Shown: piece by piece, positions 16,403-26,822 of the stretch | Layout of the letters: the number at the start of each line of letters is the position of its first letter | Position numbering within the stretch: position 1 is the stretch's first letter | Position numbers and translations under genes: made by a program | Notes under the pieces: generated by a model | Database searches by the model: none | What the model was told of the DNA's origin: nothing | Seen by the model: the letters and a program-made list of their open reading frames with translations, nothing else | Source: Gemmatimonadota bacterium | GTDB taxonomy: Bacteria; Gemmatimonadota; Gemmatimonadetes; Gemmatimonadales; Gemmatimonadaceae | Assembly: GCA_016200495.1 (NCBI GenBank) | Contig: JACQES010000209.1 | Location: 1 to 32,646 of the forward strand | Direction: 5' to 3' | DNA length: 32,646 bases

Positions 16403-17266
16403 ATGCGCTTCTCCCTCCGCTCGACCGGCTTCGTCGCCACGCTCGCGGTCCTCGCCGCCTGCAACAGCGATGGAACCCTCGCGCCCGACAACAGTCCCGT
16501 CTCCGTGAGCGCGGTGCAGGCCGACGTGCAGAGCGTCTCGGCCGCCTCCGCCTCGGACGCCGTGGCCGCGATCGGCACGGGCCTCTCCAGCGCGGGAGTG
16601 TCGTACTACGTGGCACCGGCCAACGCGATGGGGTTGAGCGTGGCCGCCGGCACGGTGTCGGGCAGCTGCTCGTTCTCGCAGGCGACCGGTTTCTACACCT
16701 GCACCGGCGGCAAGGAGCACGGCCTGCTCGTCACGCGCCAGTTCAAGATCTTCAGCGGCGGCGTCGGCACGCCGACCACCGGGCTGGCCGACTCGACGCT
16801 CGCGATCTGGACGACCTCCGGCCGCGACACGAGCAGCGAGGATTCGCGCGTGCGCATCCGCATCGTGAACCACGCCGACACCAACATGTCGGTGATCACG
16901 CGCGACACCGCCGCGCCGCACCTCCCGACCAAGTTCACCAACAACGGCCACGGGACGCAGCAGGACACCGTGATCTTCAGCGACTCGAATGGCGTCAAGA
17001 CGTACACGATCAGCAACGACGTGCGCGTCACGAACCTGGTGCGCAAGGCGCCCGAGCCGCAGAACCCGTTCCCGGCGAGCGGCACGATCACGATCACGCT
17101 CGCGGGCTCGATGAAGTACGCGCCCAAGACCGGCGAGACCGTCACCAAGTCGGTGGCCGGCACCGCGGTCGTGACCTTCAACGGCACGCAGAACGCGTCG
17201 CTCGCGCTCGGCGGCAAGACGTGCAGCCTCGACCTCGTGACCCGCAAGGTCTCGAACTGCCAGTAA
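16403..17266 (+). CDS. Putative secreted lipoprotein of unknown function
   Basis: MRFSLRSTGFVATLAVLAAC lipobox (LAAC), AGGAG-type RBS upstream, strong hairpin 3' of the gene; no recognised domain. Confidence 0.8.
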   Translation: MRFSLRSTGFVATLAVLAACNSDGTLAPDNSPVSVSAVQADVQSVSAASASDAVAAIGTGLSSAGVSYYVAPANAMGLSVAAGTVSGSCSFSQATGFYTCTGGKEHGLLVTRQFKIFSGGVGTPTTGLADSTLAIWTTSGRDTSSEDSRVRIRIVNHADTNMSVITRDTAAPHLPTKFTNNGHGTQQDTVIFSDSNGVKTYTISNDVRVTNLVRKAPEPQNPFPASGTITITLAGSMKYAPKTGETVTKSVAGTAVVTFNGTQNASLALGGKTCSLDLVTRKVSNCQ

Positions 17267-17301
17267 CGCGCGCGCGGCACGACGCCGCGCGCCGCCGGAC
17301 C

Positions 17302-17340
17302 CACGCGGCCGCCCGGGCACCACGCCCGGGCGGCCGTGTG
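17302..17340 (+). terminator. Strong GC-rich hairpin 3' of the lipoprotein gene
   Basis: CACGCGGCCGCCCGGGC-ACCAC-GCCCGGGCGGCCGTGTG: 17-bp stem with one G.U pair, 5-nt loop; no T-tract. Confidence 0.75.
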
Positions 17341-17476
17341 CCGTCGGGGGGCCTGCGCGGCGCCGCCGCGTCGCGAGCCATGCCCGGCGCGCGACAGCCT
17401 CTCCGTGATGGGTCGCGCGATGCCGCACCGGCCGCCCACCGTTGCCGAGCGGCCGTGCGAGGGCGACCTTGCCCGG

Positions 17477-19279
17477 ATGACCGGAGCCCCCACCCCACGC
17501 GACCTCGACTTCCTCCTGTACGAGGTCCTGCACGCCGACGCCCTGACGGCGCGTCCCCGCCACGCCGACTACTCGCGCGAGGCGTTCGACCAGATCATCG
17601 CCACGGCGCGCGCCCTGGCCGAGGAGCAGTTCGCGCCGCACCGCAAGGCGAACGACGAGCACGAGCCGTCGTACGTGGACGGCAGGGTCGTCATGACCCC
17701 CGAGGTCGCGCCCGCCGTGAAGGCGGTGGCCGACGCGGGGTTCATCGCCGCGACGCACGACGCCGACGTGGGCGGCCTTCAGCTGCCGCACACCTTCGCG
17801 ACCGCGATGATGTTCCACCTCGAGGCGGCGAACGTGGGCACCGCGGCGTATGCGCTGCTCGCGACGGGGGTGGCCAACCTGCTGGCCGCGTTCGGCAGCG
17901 CGGACCAGAAGCGGCGCTTCCTGCTGCCGCTGCTCGAGGGCCGGTTCCTGGGCACGATGGCGCTCTCGGAACCGGACGCCGGCTCGTCGCTGGCCGACGT
18001 GCGCGTGCGGGCCGAGCCGCTCGACGACGGCCGCTTCGCGCTCACGGGGACCAAGATGTGGATCTCGGGCGGCGACCACGAACTCTCCGAGAACATCGTG
18101 CACCTCGTGCTCGGCCGCATCGCGGGGGCGCCCGCGGGGGTGAAGGGGATCTCGCTCTTCATCGTGCCCAAGCGCCGGGTGGACGACCAGGGGAAGAGCG
18201 GCGACCTGAACGGCGTCGTGCTGGGCGGGCTGATCCACAAGCTCGGGTGGCGCGGCACGGTGAACACGGTGCTCAACTTCGGCGAGCGCGAGGCGTGCAT
18301 CGGCGAACTGGTGGGCCAGCCGCACCACGGGCTCCAGTACATGTTCCACATGATGAACGAGGCGCGCATCGGCGTGGGGCGCGCGGCGGCGGCGATGGGC
18401 TACGAGGCGTACCGGTACGCCCTCGACTACGCGCGCACGCGGCGACAGGGACGGCTGCCCGGCGAGAAGAACCCGCAGGCGCCGCAGGTGCCGATCATCG
18501 AGCACCCGGACGTGCGCCGCATGCTGCTGGCGCAGAAGGCCACCGTGGAAGCGGCGCTCCACCTCGTGCTCCACTGCGCGCACCTCGTGGACGAGCAGGA
18601 GACCGGCGAGGACCCCGCGGCGCGACGCCGCGCGACGCTGCTGCTCGAGGTGCTGACGCCGATCGCGAAGGCGTGGCCGAGCGAGGCGTGCCAGGAGTCG
18701 ATCTCGCACGCGATGCAGGTGCTGGGCGGCTATGGCTACGCGCGCGAGTACCCGATCGAGCAGCTCTGGCGCGACAACCGGATCAACCCGATCCACGAGG
18801 GCACCAACGGCATCCAGGCGCTCGACCTGCTGGGCCGGAAGGTGCGGCTCGAGGAGGGCGCGTCGTTCAAGGCGCTCGTGGCGGAGATGCAGCGCACCGT
18901 GGCCGCGGCCACCTCGGCGGGCGGCGACGCGGCCGCGCTGGCCGCGCCGGTGGGCGTGGCGGTGGCGCGGCTGGCCGAGACGACGCTCGCGCTGGCCAAG
19001 GCGTCGGCGACGGTGGAGCCCGCGCGGGCGTTGGCGAACGCGAGCGCCTACCTCGACCTCGCGAGCCGCACGGTGGTGGCGTGGCTCTGGCTCGAGCAGG
19101 CGACGGCCGCGACGCGCGCGCTCGCGACCGCGAGCGCCGACGACGCGGCGTTCTACCGCGGCAAGCTGCAGGCGGCGCGCTACTGGATGGGGTGGGAGCT
19201 GCCGCGCACCGAGGCGCTCGCCGCGCTGCTCGTGCGCATGGACGCCGTGCCGTACGAGATGCAGGACGCCTGGTTCTGA
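17477..19279 (+). CDS. Acyl-CoA dehydrogenase family protein with C-terminal extension
   Basis: GTMALSEPDAGSSLADVRVRA, LTGTKMWISGGDHELSENIVHLVLGR, YARTRRQGRL, QVLGGYGYAREYPIEQLWRDNRINPIHEGTNGIQALDLLGRK. Confidence 0.94.
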   Translation: MTGAPTPRDLDFLLYEVLHADALTARPRHADYSREAFDQIIATARALAEEQFAPHRKANDEHEPSYVDGRVVMTPEVAPAVKAVADAGFIAATHDADVGGLQLPHTFATAMMFHLEAANVGTAAYALLATGVANLLAAFGSADQKRRFLLPLLEGRFLGTMALSEPDAGSSLADVRVRAEPLDDGRFALTGTKMWISGGDHELSENIVHLVLGRIAGAPAGVKGISLFIVPKRRVDDQGKSGDLNGVVLGGLIHKLGWRGTVNTVLNFGEREACIGELVGQPHHGLQYMFHMMNEARIGVGRAAAAMGYEAYRYALDYARTRRQGRLPGEKNPQAPQVPIIEHPDVRRMLLAQKATVEAALHLVLHCAHLVDEQETGEDPAARRRATLLLEVLTPIAKAWPSEACQESISHAMQVLGGYGYAREYPIEQLWRDNRINPIHEGTNGIQALDLLGRKVRLEEGASFKALVAEMQRTVAAATSAGGDAAALAAPVGVAVARLAETTLALAKASATVEPARALANASAYLDLASRTVVAWLWLEQATAATRALATASADDAAFYRGKLQAARYWMGWELPRTEALAALLVRMDAVPYEMQDAWF

Positions 19280-20013
19280 TGCGGACGCCATTCGGCGCGC
19301 GGTTCTGGTCGGAGGGGGCGTACGCGTTCGTGATCCTCTCGGCGGCGCTGTTCGTCGTCGCGACGGTTCCCGCGATGGCGCTCTACCCGGGCGGCTCGTT
19401 CACCGATCACACGACGGTGGGCTACACCTTCTCGCGGAACTTCTTCAGCGACCTGGGAATGCTCACGGGGCACGACGGCCGCGCGAACACGGTGTCGATG
19501 GTGCTGTTCTTCTGCGCCCTCACGCTCGTGGGGGCGAGCCAGGTGCTGTTCTTCCTCGCGTTCCCGCGGCTCTTCGCGGCCGAAGCGCGCGCGCGCACGT
19601 GGAGCCGGGTGGGCTCGGCGTTCGGGATCGTGGCGGGGCTCTGCTTCATCGGCGTCGCCTGCACGCCGGCCGACATCCTGCTCGACCTCCACATCGCGTT
19701 CGTGAAGTTCGCGTTCCGCGCCTTCCCGATCGCGGCCTTCTGCTACGCGGTCGCGATCTTCCGCTCGGCGGACTATCCGCGCGCGTACGCGTGGGTGTTC
19801 GTGGCGTTCGGGTGCGCGCTGGTGGGCTACGTGCTGTTGCTGGAGTTCGGCCCCACGATCACGACCGACGAGGGGCTCGCGATCCAGGTCGGCGGCCAGA
19901 AGGTGATCGCGTTCGGCAGCATCGCGAGCGTGCTGGTGCAGGCGGTGGGAGCGCGGCGGCGGGCGGTGGCGGTAGCAAGTCGCGCGCGGACTGAAACAGC
20001 GCGGGCGGCGTAG
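19279..20013 (+). CDS. Multi-pass membrane protein, DUF998-like
   Basis: Several hydrophobic helices, NFFSDLGMLTG motif; start codon overlaps the preceding stop (TGATG). Confidence 0.65.
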   Translation: MRTPFGARFWSEGAYAFVILSAALFVVATVPAMALYPGGSFTDHTTVGYTFSRNFFSDLGMLTGHDGRANTVSMVLFFCALTLVGASQVLFFLAFPRLFAAEARARTWSRVGSAFGIVAGLCFIGVACTPADILLDLHIAFVKFAFRAFPIAAFCYAVAIFRSADYPRAYAWVFVAFGCALVGYVLLLEFGPTITTDEGLAIQVGGQKVIAFGSIASVLVQAVGARRRAVAVASRARTETARAA

Positions 20014-20025
20014 CCGCGCCACCCG

Positions 20026-21171
20026 TCAGTAGCTCAGCCCCGCCGCCTCCGCGAACTGCTTCATCAGCTTCTCCTGCTCCGCCGTCACCGGCGACGGCAC
20101 CTCGATCGCGATCTCGGCGATCAGGTCGCCCAGCTTGTCGCCCTTGTGGATCCCCTGCTTGGTGATGCGGAACCGCTTGCCGCTCGCGGTGCCGGGGGGA
20201 ATCCGCAGCGTGATGGTCTTGCCGTCGATCGTCTGCACGGTCGTCTTCGAGCCCAACGTGGCCTGCGCGACGTTGATCGGCACGCGACGCACCAGGTCGA
20301 GTCCCTCGCGCGACCACGCGGGATCCTCGCGGACCTGGAAGGTGATCATCACGTCGCCCGCGGGGCCGCCGTTGATCCCCTTCCCGCCCTGTCCCTTGAG
20401 GCGGACCTTGGTGCCCGTGTCGGCGCCGGGGGGCACGGTGATGAGGATCTTCTTCTTCGCGCGCACCTCACCCGTGCCATTGCAGCTGCCGCATGGCTTG
20501 CTGGGCACGTTGCCACGTCCAAGGCAGGCCGGGCACGGCCGGCTCACCGCGAAGCCGCCCTGCCCGAAGTTGACCGTGCCCAGGCCGCCGCACTCGCGAC
20601 AGAGCGTGGGACGCGTGCCCGGCGCGTTGCCCGACCCGCTGCACGTGCCGCACTCCTCGGTCAGTTCCAGGTCGACCGGCACCTTGCCGCCCGTGGCCGC
20701 GACGTGGAACGGCACCTCGAGCGTGGTCTCGACGCTCTGCCCCGGCTGCGGCGTCTTGGTGGCGCCGCCCCGCTGCTGGTTGAAGATCGAGCCGAACAGG
20801 TCGCCGAGCCCGCCCAGCCCGCCGATGTCGAAATCCTCGAACTTGAACGAACCGGGCTGGCCCGGCCCCGGCTGGCCGGCGCCGCCGGCGCTCGCACCGC
20901 CGGGAGGACGACGACGCGCACCCGCGTGCTCGGCCGCGGTGTCGAATGCACCGAGCCGCCGCATCTCGTCGTAGTGCTTCCGCTTCTCGGCATCGCCGAG
21001 CACCTGGTACGCCTCGGAGATCTCCTTGAATCGCTCGGCGGCCTTGGGATCGTTCTGGTTGGCGTCGGGATGGTGCTTCTTGGCGAGCTGCCGGTAGGCG
21101 CGCTTGATGGCGTCCTGCGACGCCCCCATGCCGACGCCGAGCGTGGCGTAGTAGTCCTTGGTGGTGGCCAT
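20026..21171 (-). CDS. dnaJ: Chaperone DnaJ
   Basis: J-domain with HPD, G/F region, four zinc motifs [32 protein letters not shown]. Confidence 0.97.
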   Translation of the reverse strand: MATTKDYYATLGVGMGASQDAIKRAYRQLAKKHHPDANQNDPKAAERFKEISEAYQVLGDAEKRKHYDEMRRLGAFDTAAEHAGARRRPPGGASAGGAGQPGPGQPGSFKFEDFDIGGLGGLGDLFGSIFNQQRGGATKTPQPGQSVETTLEVPFHVAATGGKVPVDLELTEECGTCSGSGNAPGTRPTLCRECGGLGTVNFGQGGFAVSRPCPACLGRGNVPSKPCGSCNGTGEVRAKKKILITVPPGADTGTKVRLKGQGGKGINGGPAGDVMITFQVREDPAWSREGLDLVRRVPINVAQATLGSKTTVQTIDGKTITLRIPPGTASGKRFRITKQGIHKGDKLGDLIAEIAIEVPSPVTAEQEKLMKQFAEAAGLSY

Positions 21172-21182
21172 GTCGACTCAGG

Positions 21183-21764
21183 TCACCCCTGCCACTTGCG
21201 CACGACGACGCGCGCCGGGCGCAGCAGTTGCCCGTTGAAGACGTACCCCACCTGGAAGACCTGCGCGATCACGTGATCGAGCTCGGGGCTCTCGGCGGGC
21301 ATCATGGTCAGCGCCTCGTGCAGCGCCGGGTCGAACGGGTGCTCGAGCGGATTGACGATCTCGAGCCCGTGGCCCGCGAGCGACTTGAGGAGTTTCTTCT
21401 CCACCATCTCGGCGCCCGCCACGACGGTGCCCGCGTCCACCGTCGCGGGATCGACGTGGGCGAACCGGCCGAGGTCGTCGAGCGCATCGAGGATGCCGCG
21501 GATGAGCACCCCCATCCCCTTCATCTCGGCCTCCTGCCGCTCCTTGACCATCCGCTTGCGGAAGTTGTCGAACTCGGCCGCCAGCCTCAGGTAGCGGTCC
21601 TGCGACTCCGCGAGCTGCCGTTGCGCGGCCGCCACAGCCTCCGCCACAGGGTCGGCGACGGCCGACGCGCCCGAGTCCCCGGTGGGCGCGGCGGCCGGGC
21701 CAGCGGATGCGGCGGCGGGGTCCACGGCTGCGTTGTCGACCGAGGACGCGTGCGGATTGCTCAT
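21183..21764 (-). CDS. grpE: Nucleotide exchange factor GrpE
   Basis: RYLRLAAEFDNFRKRMVKERQE, NPLEHPFDPALHEALTMMP, VFQVGYVFNGQLLRPARVVV. Confidence 0.95.
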   Translation of the reverse strand: MSNPHASSVDNAAVDPAAASAGPAAAPTGDSGASAVADPVAEAVAAAQRQLAESQDRYLRLAAEFDNFRKRMVKERQEAEMKGMGVLIRGILDALDDLGRFAHVDPATVDAGTVVAGAEMVEKKLLKSLAGHGLEIVNPLEHPFDPALHEALTMMPAESPELDHVIAQVFQVGYVFNGQLLRPARVVVRKWQG

Positions 21765-21963
21765 CGGAAAGTCGTCTTGGGGATGGTGGGGCGTCGCCAG
21801 GGGGCCCAGCGCGGGAAATCTCCCACGTGCGGGACGCTGGTGCAACGTACGTACCGCGCTCCGCTGCCGTTTCGACAGGATATGGCGCCCCGTGACGATG
21901 ACGGGGGAACCAGTACAGCCGCTCCGGCGCCATGGCACGCAATTTCCCGTAGCTTTGGCACCC

Positions 21964-24762
21964 ATGGCCCCGGAACAGCTCCCCCAGTCGCCCTTCGCGC
22001 TCCGCGTGATCGGGGTGCCCGACATCCGCGATGCGCGCGGCGACGCCGTGGAGCCCGTGCTGGCGCAGCAAAAGCGGTTCGCGCTGCTGATGCGACTCGC
22101 GTTCGCAGGTGAGGGGGGCGTTTCGCGGCAGGCGCTGCTCGAACTGCTCTGGGCCGACCTGGACGACACGCACGCGCGCAACGCGCTGCGCCAATCGCTC
22201 CACTTCCTGCGCCGCCACCTGGGCGCGGCCGCGATCCGCACCCCCGACGAGCTGGTGGTGCTCGACGCGACCGTCGTGACCTGTGACGCCGTGCAGCTGC
22301 TTCCCGCGTTCGCCGCACCCGACCCGCGCGACGCGATCGCGCAGGTGACCGGGCGGCTGGCCGAGGGACTGCACGTGGCCGGCGCCGAACGGTTCCAGGC
22401 GTGGCTCGAGATCGAGCGGGCGCGACTCGCCCACCTGTCGTCGAGCGCCGCCTGGCGCCTCGCGCAGGAGGCCGAGGCCACGGGAGACCGCGCCGAGGCC
22501 CGCGCGTGGGCGACGCGCGCCGCCGCGCTCGCACCCGACGACCAGACCGTGCAACTGCGCGTGACCGGACTCGCGTCGCGGCTCGCGGCCGCCGAGGAGC
22601 TGGAGGCGCGCGCGCGCGTGTCACCCGTGGGCACGCCGATGGTCGCCGCGCCGCGCGCCTGGTGGCAGCGTCCCGTCGTGGCGTGGGGGATCATGAGCGC
22701 CCTCGCGGTCACGGTGTCGGCCGGCATCACCGTGGCCCGCCTGAACGCGACCCCGCCGGCCGTGCCGGATCGCGTGGCGGTGCTCCCGTTCACGATCGCG
22801 GGCGCCGACCGCCTCGCGTACCTGCGCGAGGGCATGGTGGACCTCCTCTCGGCGCGCCTCGACGGGGTGCCGGGGTTGCACGTGGTGGACGCGCGGCTCG
22901 CACTCCGCGCGGCAGGCGCCGCGCCGGTCGACAGCGCCGCGCGCCTCGCCGAGATCACGCGGCGCCTCGCGGCGAGCTTCGGCCTCACGGGCTCCGTGCG
23001 CGACTCGGCGGGACGGCTGGTGGTCGAGGCAACGATCTACGGCGCGACGGGCGCGCGCGAAGGCCGTGCGCGCGCCGTGGCCGCGTCGGAGAGCCTGCTC
23101 GTGACGGCCGTGGACGAGGTGGCGCGGCAGCTGATCGCGATGCGCGGCGCCGCGGAGCACGATCACCTCAAGGCCCTCGCCACGCGCACCACGTCGTCGC
23201 TCGACGCGCTGCGCGCGTGGCTCGAGGGGGAGCAGGCCTTCCGCGCGGGACGCTACGTCGCGGCCACCGACGCGTTCCAGCGCGCGGTGCAGCTCGACAC
23301 GACCTTCTCGGTGGCGTACTTCCGCTATGCCGTGGCCGCGGCGTACGCGACCGCGGGGCAGACCGACGTGCCGCGCACCGCGCTCCAGTCCGCGCTGCGC
23401 CACGGCGACAAGCTGAGCGCGCACGACCGGCTGATGGTGCAGGCCCTGTTCCAGGACTGGCACGGCGCCCCCGATTCGGCGCGTCGCCTGTACCAGCGCG
23501 CCACGACGGAGCGCCCGGACGATGCCGACGCCTGGTTCGGCTACGCCGACGTGCTCTTCCACCAGGGACCGCGCACGGGGGTCGCGCTCACGTCGGCGCG
23601 GCCGTACTTCGAGAAGGCGCTCGCGCTCGACTCCACGAACCTCGCGGCCGTGGTCCATCTCGGGCGCATCGCCGCGCTCGAGGGCGAACGCGAGCGGCTG
23701 GCGCAGCTCGCCGCGCGCGAGCACGCGCTCCGGAGCCCGAGCGCGCTGCCGGGCGAACTGCGCTGGCTGTCGGCCATCGCGCTGGGCGAAGCCGACTCGG
23801 TGAGCGCGATGATCACCGCGCTCACGAGCGCGACCGACGACGTGGCCGCCGACTACGCGTGGCGCGCCGCGACGTACGGCGGCGACCCCGCGGTCGCGAT
23901 CCGCGTGCTGCAGAAGCGGGTGGACGGCGACCGGCCGCAGACGACGCGCGCGGCGACGATGCTCGCGATCGCGAACTTCGAGGCGGCGCGCGCGCGCCCG
24001 GCCGCGGCGGCGGCGTGGATCGACCGCGCCCGCGCGATCGTGCCGGTGCCGGCGCTGATGGCCGAGGCGAGCATCCTCTGGGCCACGCAACCGACCACCG
24101 AGGCCGTGCAGGCCGCGCGCTTCCGGCTCTCGCGCTGGCGCACCGCGGCCGGCATCGGCTCCGTGTTCGACGAGCGGACCAATCCGACGCCGCTCGCGTT
24201 CGCCGCCACGCAGCTCGAGGTGGCCGCGCAGGCCGCCAACGGCAACGCGGAGCTGCTCGCGCGCACGGTCGCACTCGGCGAGCGTTACCGCAGCGGGATG
24301 ATCGAGGACCCCGCGCTCGCGGGGCAGCTCGTGGTGTGGGGGCGCGCGCGCAGTCTCGCGCTGCGCGGCGACACCGTCGGTGCAATCGCCGAGCTGGAGA
24401 AGCACCGCATGGACCCGTATCCGCGCGGCTCGGTGTTCTTCCAGGGAGCGCTCGGCCGGCTCGAGCGCGCACGGCTGCTCGCGGCGATGGGTCGCCACGA
24501 CGAAGCGCTCACCTGGCTCGCCACCGTGCCCGAGGAGCACGCGCACGACGCAGTGATGCTCCCGGCGATGCTCCTCACGCAGGCGCGGGCGCACGCCGCG
24601 CGCGGCGATCGCGCGCGGGCGCGGCAGGCGGGCGAACGCCTGCTCCACCTGTGGCGCAACGCAGAGCCCTCGGAGTTGCCGCGGCTCGAGCTGGTGCGCC
24701 AGGCGATGCGCGGCGAGGCCGTGGTCGCGCAGCGGGACGGCGCGCGGGTGGGCGGGCGGTAG
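21964..24762 (+). CDS. SARP/BTAD-type transcriptional regulator with a transmembrane segment, TolB-like region and TPR repeats
   Basis: N-terminal winged-helix/BTAD (LLELLWADLDDTHARNALRQSLHFLRRHLG), TM segment PVVAWGIMSALAVTVSAGITVA, VAVLPFTIAGADRLAYLREGMVDLLSARL, then TPR-like repeats. Confidence 0.85.
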   Translation: MAPEQLPQSPFALRVIGVPDIRDARGDAVEPVLAQQKRFALLMRLAFAGEGGVSRQALLELLWADLDDTHARNALRQSLHFLRRHLGAAAIRTPDELVVLDATVVTCDAVQLLPAFAAPDPRDAIAQVTGRLAEGLHVAGAERFQAWLEIERARLAHLSSSAAWRLAQEAEATGDRAEARAWATRAAALAPDDQTVQLRVTGLASRLAAAEELEARARVSPVGTPMVAAPRAWWQRPVVAWGIMSALAVTVSAGITVARLNATPPAVPDRVAVLPFTIAGADRLAYLREGMVDLLSARLDGVPGLHVVDARLALRAAGAAPVDSAARLAEITRRLAASFGLTGSVRDSAGRLVVEATIYGATGAREGRARAVAASESLLVTAVDEVARQLIAMRGAAEHDHLKALATRTTSSLDALRAWLEGEQAFRAGRYVAATDAFQRAVQLDTTFSVAYFRYAVAAAYATAGQTDVPRTALQSALRHGDKLSAHDRLMVQALFQDWHGAPDSARRLYQRATTERPDDADAWFGYADVLFHQGPRTGVALTSARPYFEKALALDSTNLAAVVHLGRIAALEGERERLAQLAAREHALRSPSALPGELRWLSAIALGEADSVSAMITALTSATDDVAADYAWRAATYGGDPAVAIRVLQKRVDGDRPQTTRAATMLAIANFEAARARPAAAAAWIDRARAIVPVPALMAEASILWATQPTTEAVQAARFRLSRWRTAAGIGSVFDERTNPTPLAFAATQLEVAAQAANGNAELLARTVALGERYRSGMIEDPALAGQLVVWGRARSLALRGDTVGAIAELEKHRMDPYPRGSVFFQGALGRLERARLLAAMGRHDEALTWLATVPEEHAHDAVMLPAMLLTQARAHAARGDRARARQAGERLLHLWRNAEPSELPRLELVRQAMRGEAVVAQRDGARVGGR

Positions 24763-24839
24763 CTCCGCGCCGACGGGCGTGGCGCGTGCGCCCGCCGTCG
24801 TGCGTCACTGCTGATCGCGCCGGCCGCGCGGCCGTCCCG

Positions 24840-26108
24840 TCAGGGCGTCAGCGCCTTCCGCAGCAGGTTGAGCACCCCCTGCGTCGCGCGGCGCCGCACC
24901 TCGTCGCGGTCGCCGATCAGCTTGGCGAGCGACGTGCGAGCGCCGTCCGGCGTCTCGACGGCGAGCCAGACCGTGCCGACCGGCTTGTCGGGCGTGCCGC
25001 CGCCGGGGCCGGCGATGCCGGTGACGGCGAGCCCCACCTCGGCGCCCGTGCGTGCGCGCACCCCCGCGGCCATCTGCCGCACGACCGCTTCGCTCACCGC
25101 GCCGTGCGCCGCGAGGTCGGCCTCGCTCACCCCGAGGTCGCGCACCTTCACCTGGTTGTGATACGCGATCACGCCGCCGAGCATCACGTCGCTCGAGCCG
25201 GCGATCGCGGTGAGGCGCATGCCAAGCATCCCGCCGGTGCAGCTCTCGGCCACCGCCGCGCGCCACCCGCGCGCGCGCAGCAGGTCGAGCACCACGGCGG
25301 CCAGGTCGTCGTCGCCGGTGCCGTAGACCACGTCGCCGGCGCGGGCGCGCAGCTCCGCCTCGGCGCGATCGAGCGTCGCGTCGGCTTCGCTCGCCGGCAG
25401 GCCGCGCGCGGTGAGGCGCAGGTCGGTGCCTTCCCACCCCGGCAGGAAGGCGAGCGGGAGCCCGAACAGGCCGCGCCGCGCATCGCCGAGCTTGTCGTGC
25501 AGCGCCGACTCGCCGATGCCGGTCGTGCGAATGGTGCGCGAGCGGATCACCGTGGCGGCGCGCGCGCCGCGCTTCTCCGCGAGGCGCGGACGGATCGTGT
25601 CGGCCAGCATGCCGCGCATCTCGCGCGGCACGCCGGGGAGCATCGCCACCCAGCGGCCCTGGTCGTCTTCCAGCCAGATGCCCGGCGCCGAACCGTGGCG
25701 GTTGTGGAGGATCGTGGCCCCCTCGGGAATCCACGCCTGCAACTTGTTCGACTCGGGCACCTCGCCCGGCCACCCGCGCGACTTCCAGAGGTGGACGATC
25801 CCCTGCCACACCGTTTCATCGAAATACATCGCGCGACCGAAGAGCGCGGCGATCGCGGCCTTCGTGTTGTCGTCGCTGGTGGGGCCGAGGCCGCCGGTGG
25901 TGATCACGGCGCCGGTGCGCTCGACGGCGTCGCGCACCGCCTCGGCGATCGCCGCCGCGTCGTCGCCGCAGGTGGCGCGGCGCACGATGCGCACGCCGTC
26001 GGCGCCGAGCTCCCGCGCGAGGTGCGCGGCGTTGGTGTCGATCGTGAAGCCGAGCAGCAGCTCGTCGCCGATCGTGACGACTTCGAGGGCGTCGAGGACG
26101 GGGGGCAT
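24840..26108 (-). CDS. cinA: Competence/damage-inducible protein CinA (MoCF plus nicotinamide-nucleotide amidase domains)
   Basis: VTIGDELLLGFTIDTNAAHLAREL, TGGLGPTSDDNTKAAIA, AESCTGGMLGMRLTAIAGSSDVMLGGVIAYHNQVK. The ORF-track start is over-extended. Confidence 0.95.
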   Translation of the reverse strand: MPPVLDALEVVTIGDELLLGFTIDTNAAHLARELGADGVRIVRRATCGDDAAAIAEAVRDAVERTGAVITTGGLGPTSDDNTKAAIAALFGRAMYFDETVWQGIVHLWKSRGWPGEVPESNKLQAWIPEGATILHNRHGSAPGIWLEDDQGRWVAMLPGVPREMRGMLADTIRPRLAEKRGARAATVIRSRTIRTTGIGESALHDKLGDARRGLFGLPLAFLPGWEGTDLRLTARGLPASEADATLDRAEAELRARAGDVVYGTGDDDLAAVVLDLLRARGWRAAVAESCTGGMLGMRLTAIAGSSDVMLGGVIAYHNQVKVRDLGVSEADLAAHGAVSEAVVRQMAAGVRARTGAEVGLAVTGIAGPGGGTPDKPVGTVWLAVETPDGARTSLAKLIGDRDEVRRRATQGVLNLLRKALTP

Positions 26109-26791
26109 CAGCGGGCGAAGACCTGCGGGCCGTAGCGGCGCGCGTAGAGGACGAGCGACCAGAGCGTGAGGCCGACGGCGGCGACCATGCTCACGGTGCC
26201 CACGGCGGCATCGAACGACGCGAAGATGCGCCAGAACGGGTTGGGGCCCCAGCCTTGAGCGCGCGCGAGGGTGAGGGCGCTGAACCAGACGTACGCGGCA
26301 CCGACCCAGACCGACTGGAACGCGGTCTTCCACTTGGCGGGGCCGATGGCGGCGATGACGATCCCCTTCCGTGCCGCCACCTGGCGGAAGACGGTCATGA
26401 GGAGCTCGCGCCCGAGCACGAGCGCGGGAACGACCACCGGCAGCGCCACGAGCCACGGCTCGCGCAGCCCGAACTCGAACGGGAATTGCGTGGCGTCCTC
26501 GATCCCGGAGGCGAGCGCCCACCCGTCGCGGTCGGGCGCCTGCAGCAGGTACATGGCCACGAGCGTGCCCGCGAGCAGCAGCTTGTCGGCGAGCGGGTCG
26601 AGCAGCTTGCCGAGCGTGGTGACCTCGTTGCGCTGGCGGGCGAGCTCGCCGTCGATGTAGTCGCTCACGGCGGCGACGACGAAGAGGCAGAAGCCCGCGG
26701 CGCGCGCCTCCCACTCGGGCACGAGGGCCAGCCACGTCACGATCGGCGCCAGGCAGATGCGGCCGACCGTGATGGTGGTGGGGAGGTTCAC
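26108..26791 (-). CDS. pgsA: CDP-diacylglycerol-glycerol-3-phosphate 3-phosphatidyltransferase
   Basis: MNLPTTITVGRICLAPIV, CDP-alcohol phosphatidyltransferase-type D-G-x2-A-R (DYIDGELARQRNEVTTLGKLLDPLADKLL). Confidence 0.93.
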   Translation of the reverse strand: MNLPTTITVGRICLAPIVTWLALVPEWEARAAGFCLFVVAAVSDYIDGELARQRNEVTTLGKLLDPLADKLLLAGTLVAMYLLQAPDRDGWALASGIEDATQFPFEFGLREPWLVALPVVVPALVLGRELLMTVFRQVAARKGIVIAAIGPAKWKTAFQSVWVGAAYVWFSALTLARAQGWGPNPFWRIFASFDAAVGTVSMVAAVGLTLWSLVLYARRYGPQVFAR

Positions 26792-26822
26792 GCGGTGGTC
26801 CTCGCGGCGCGGGGGCGCCGCG

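Noticed and set aside
21765-21963. CIRCE (HrcA) operator upstream of grpE
   Set aside because: No TTAGCACTC-N9-GAGTGCTAA or close variant seen in the grpE upstream region.
24763-24839. Hairpins in the SARP/cinA convergent gap (CGGGCG...CGCCCG, CGGCCGCGCGGCCG)
   Set aside because: Possible terminators, but such palindromes are common by chance in DNA of this GC content and no T-tract is present; not strong enough to list as a feature.
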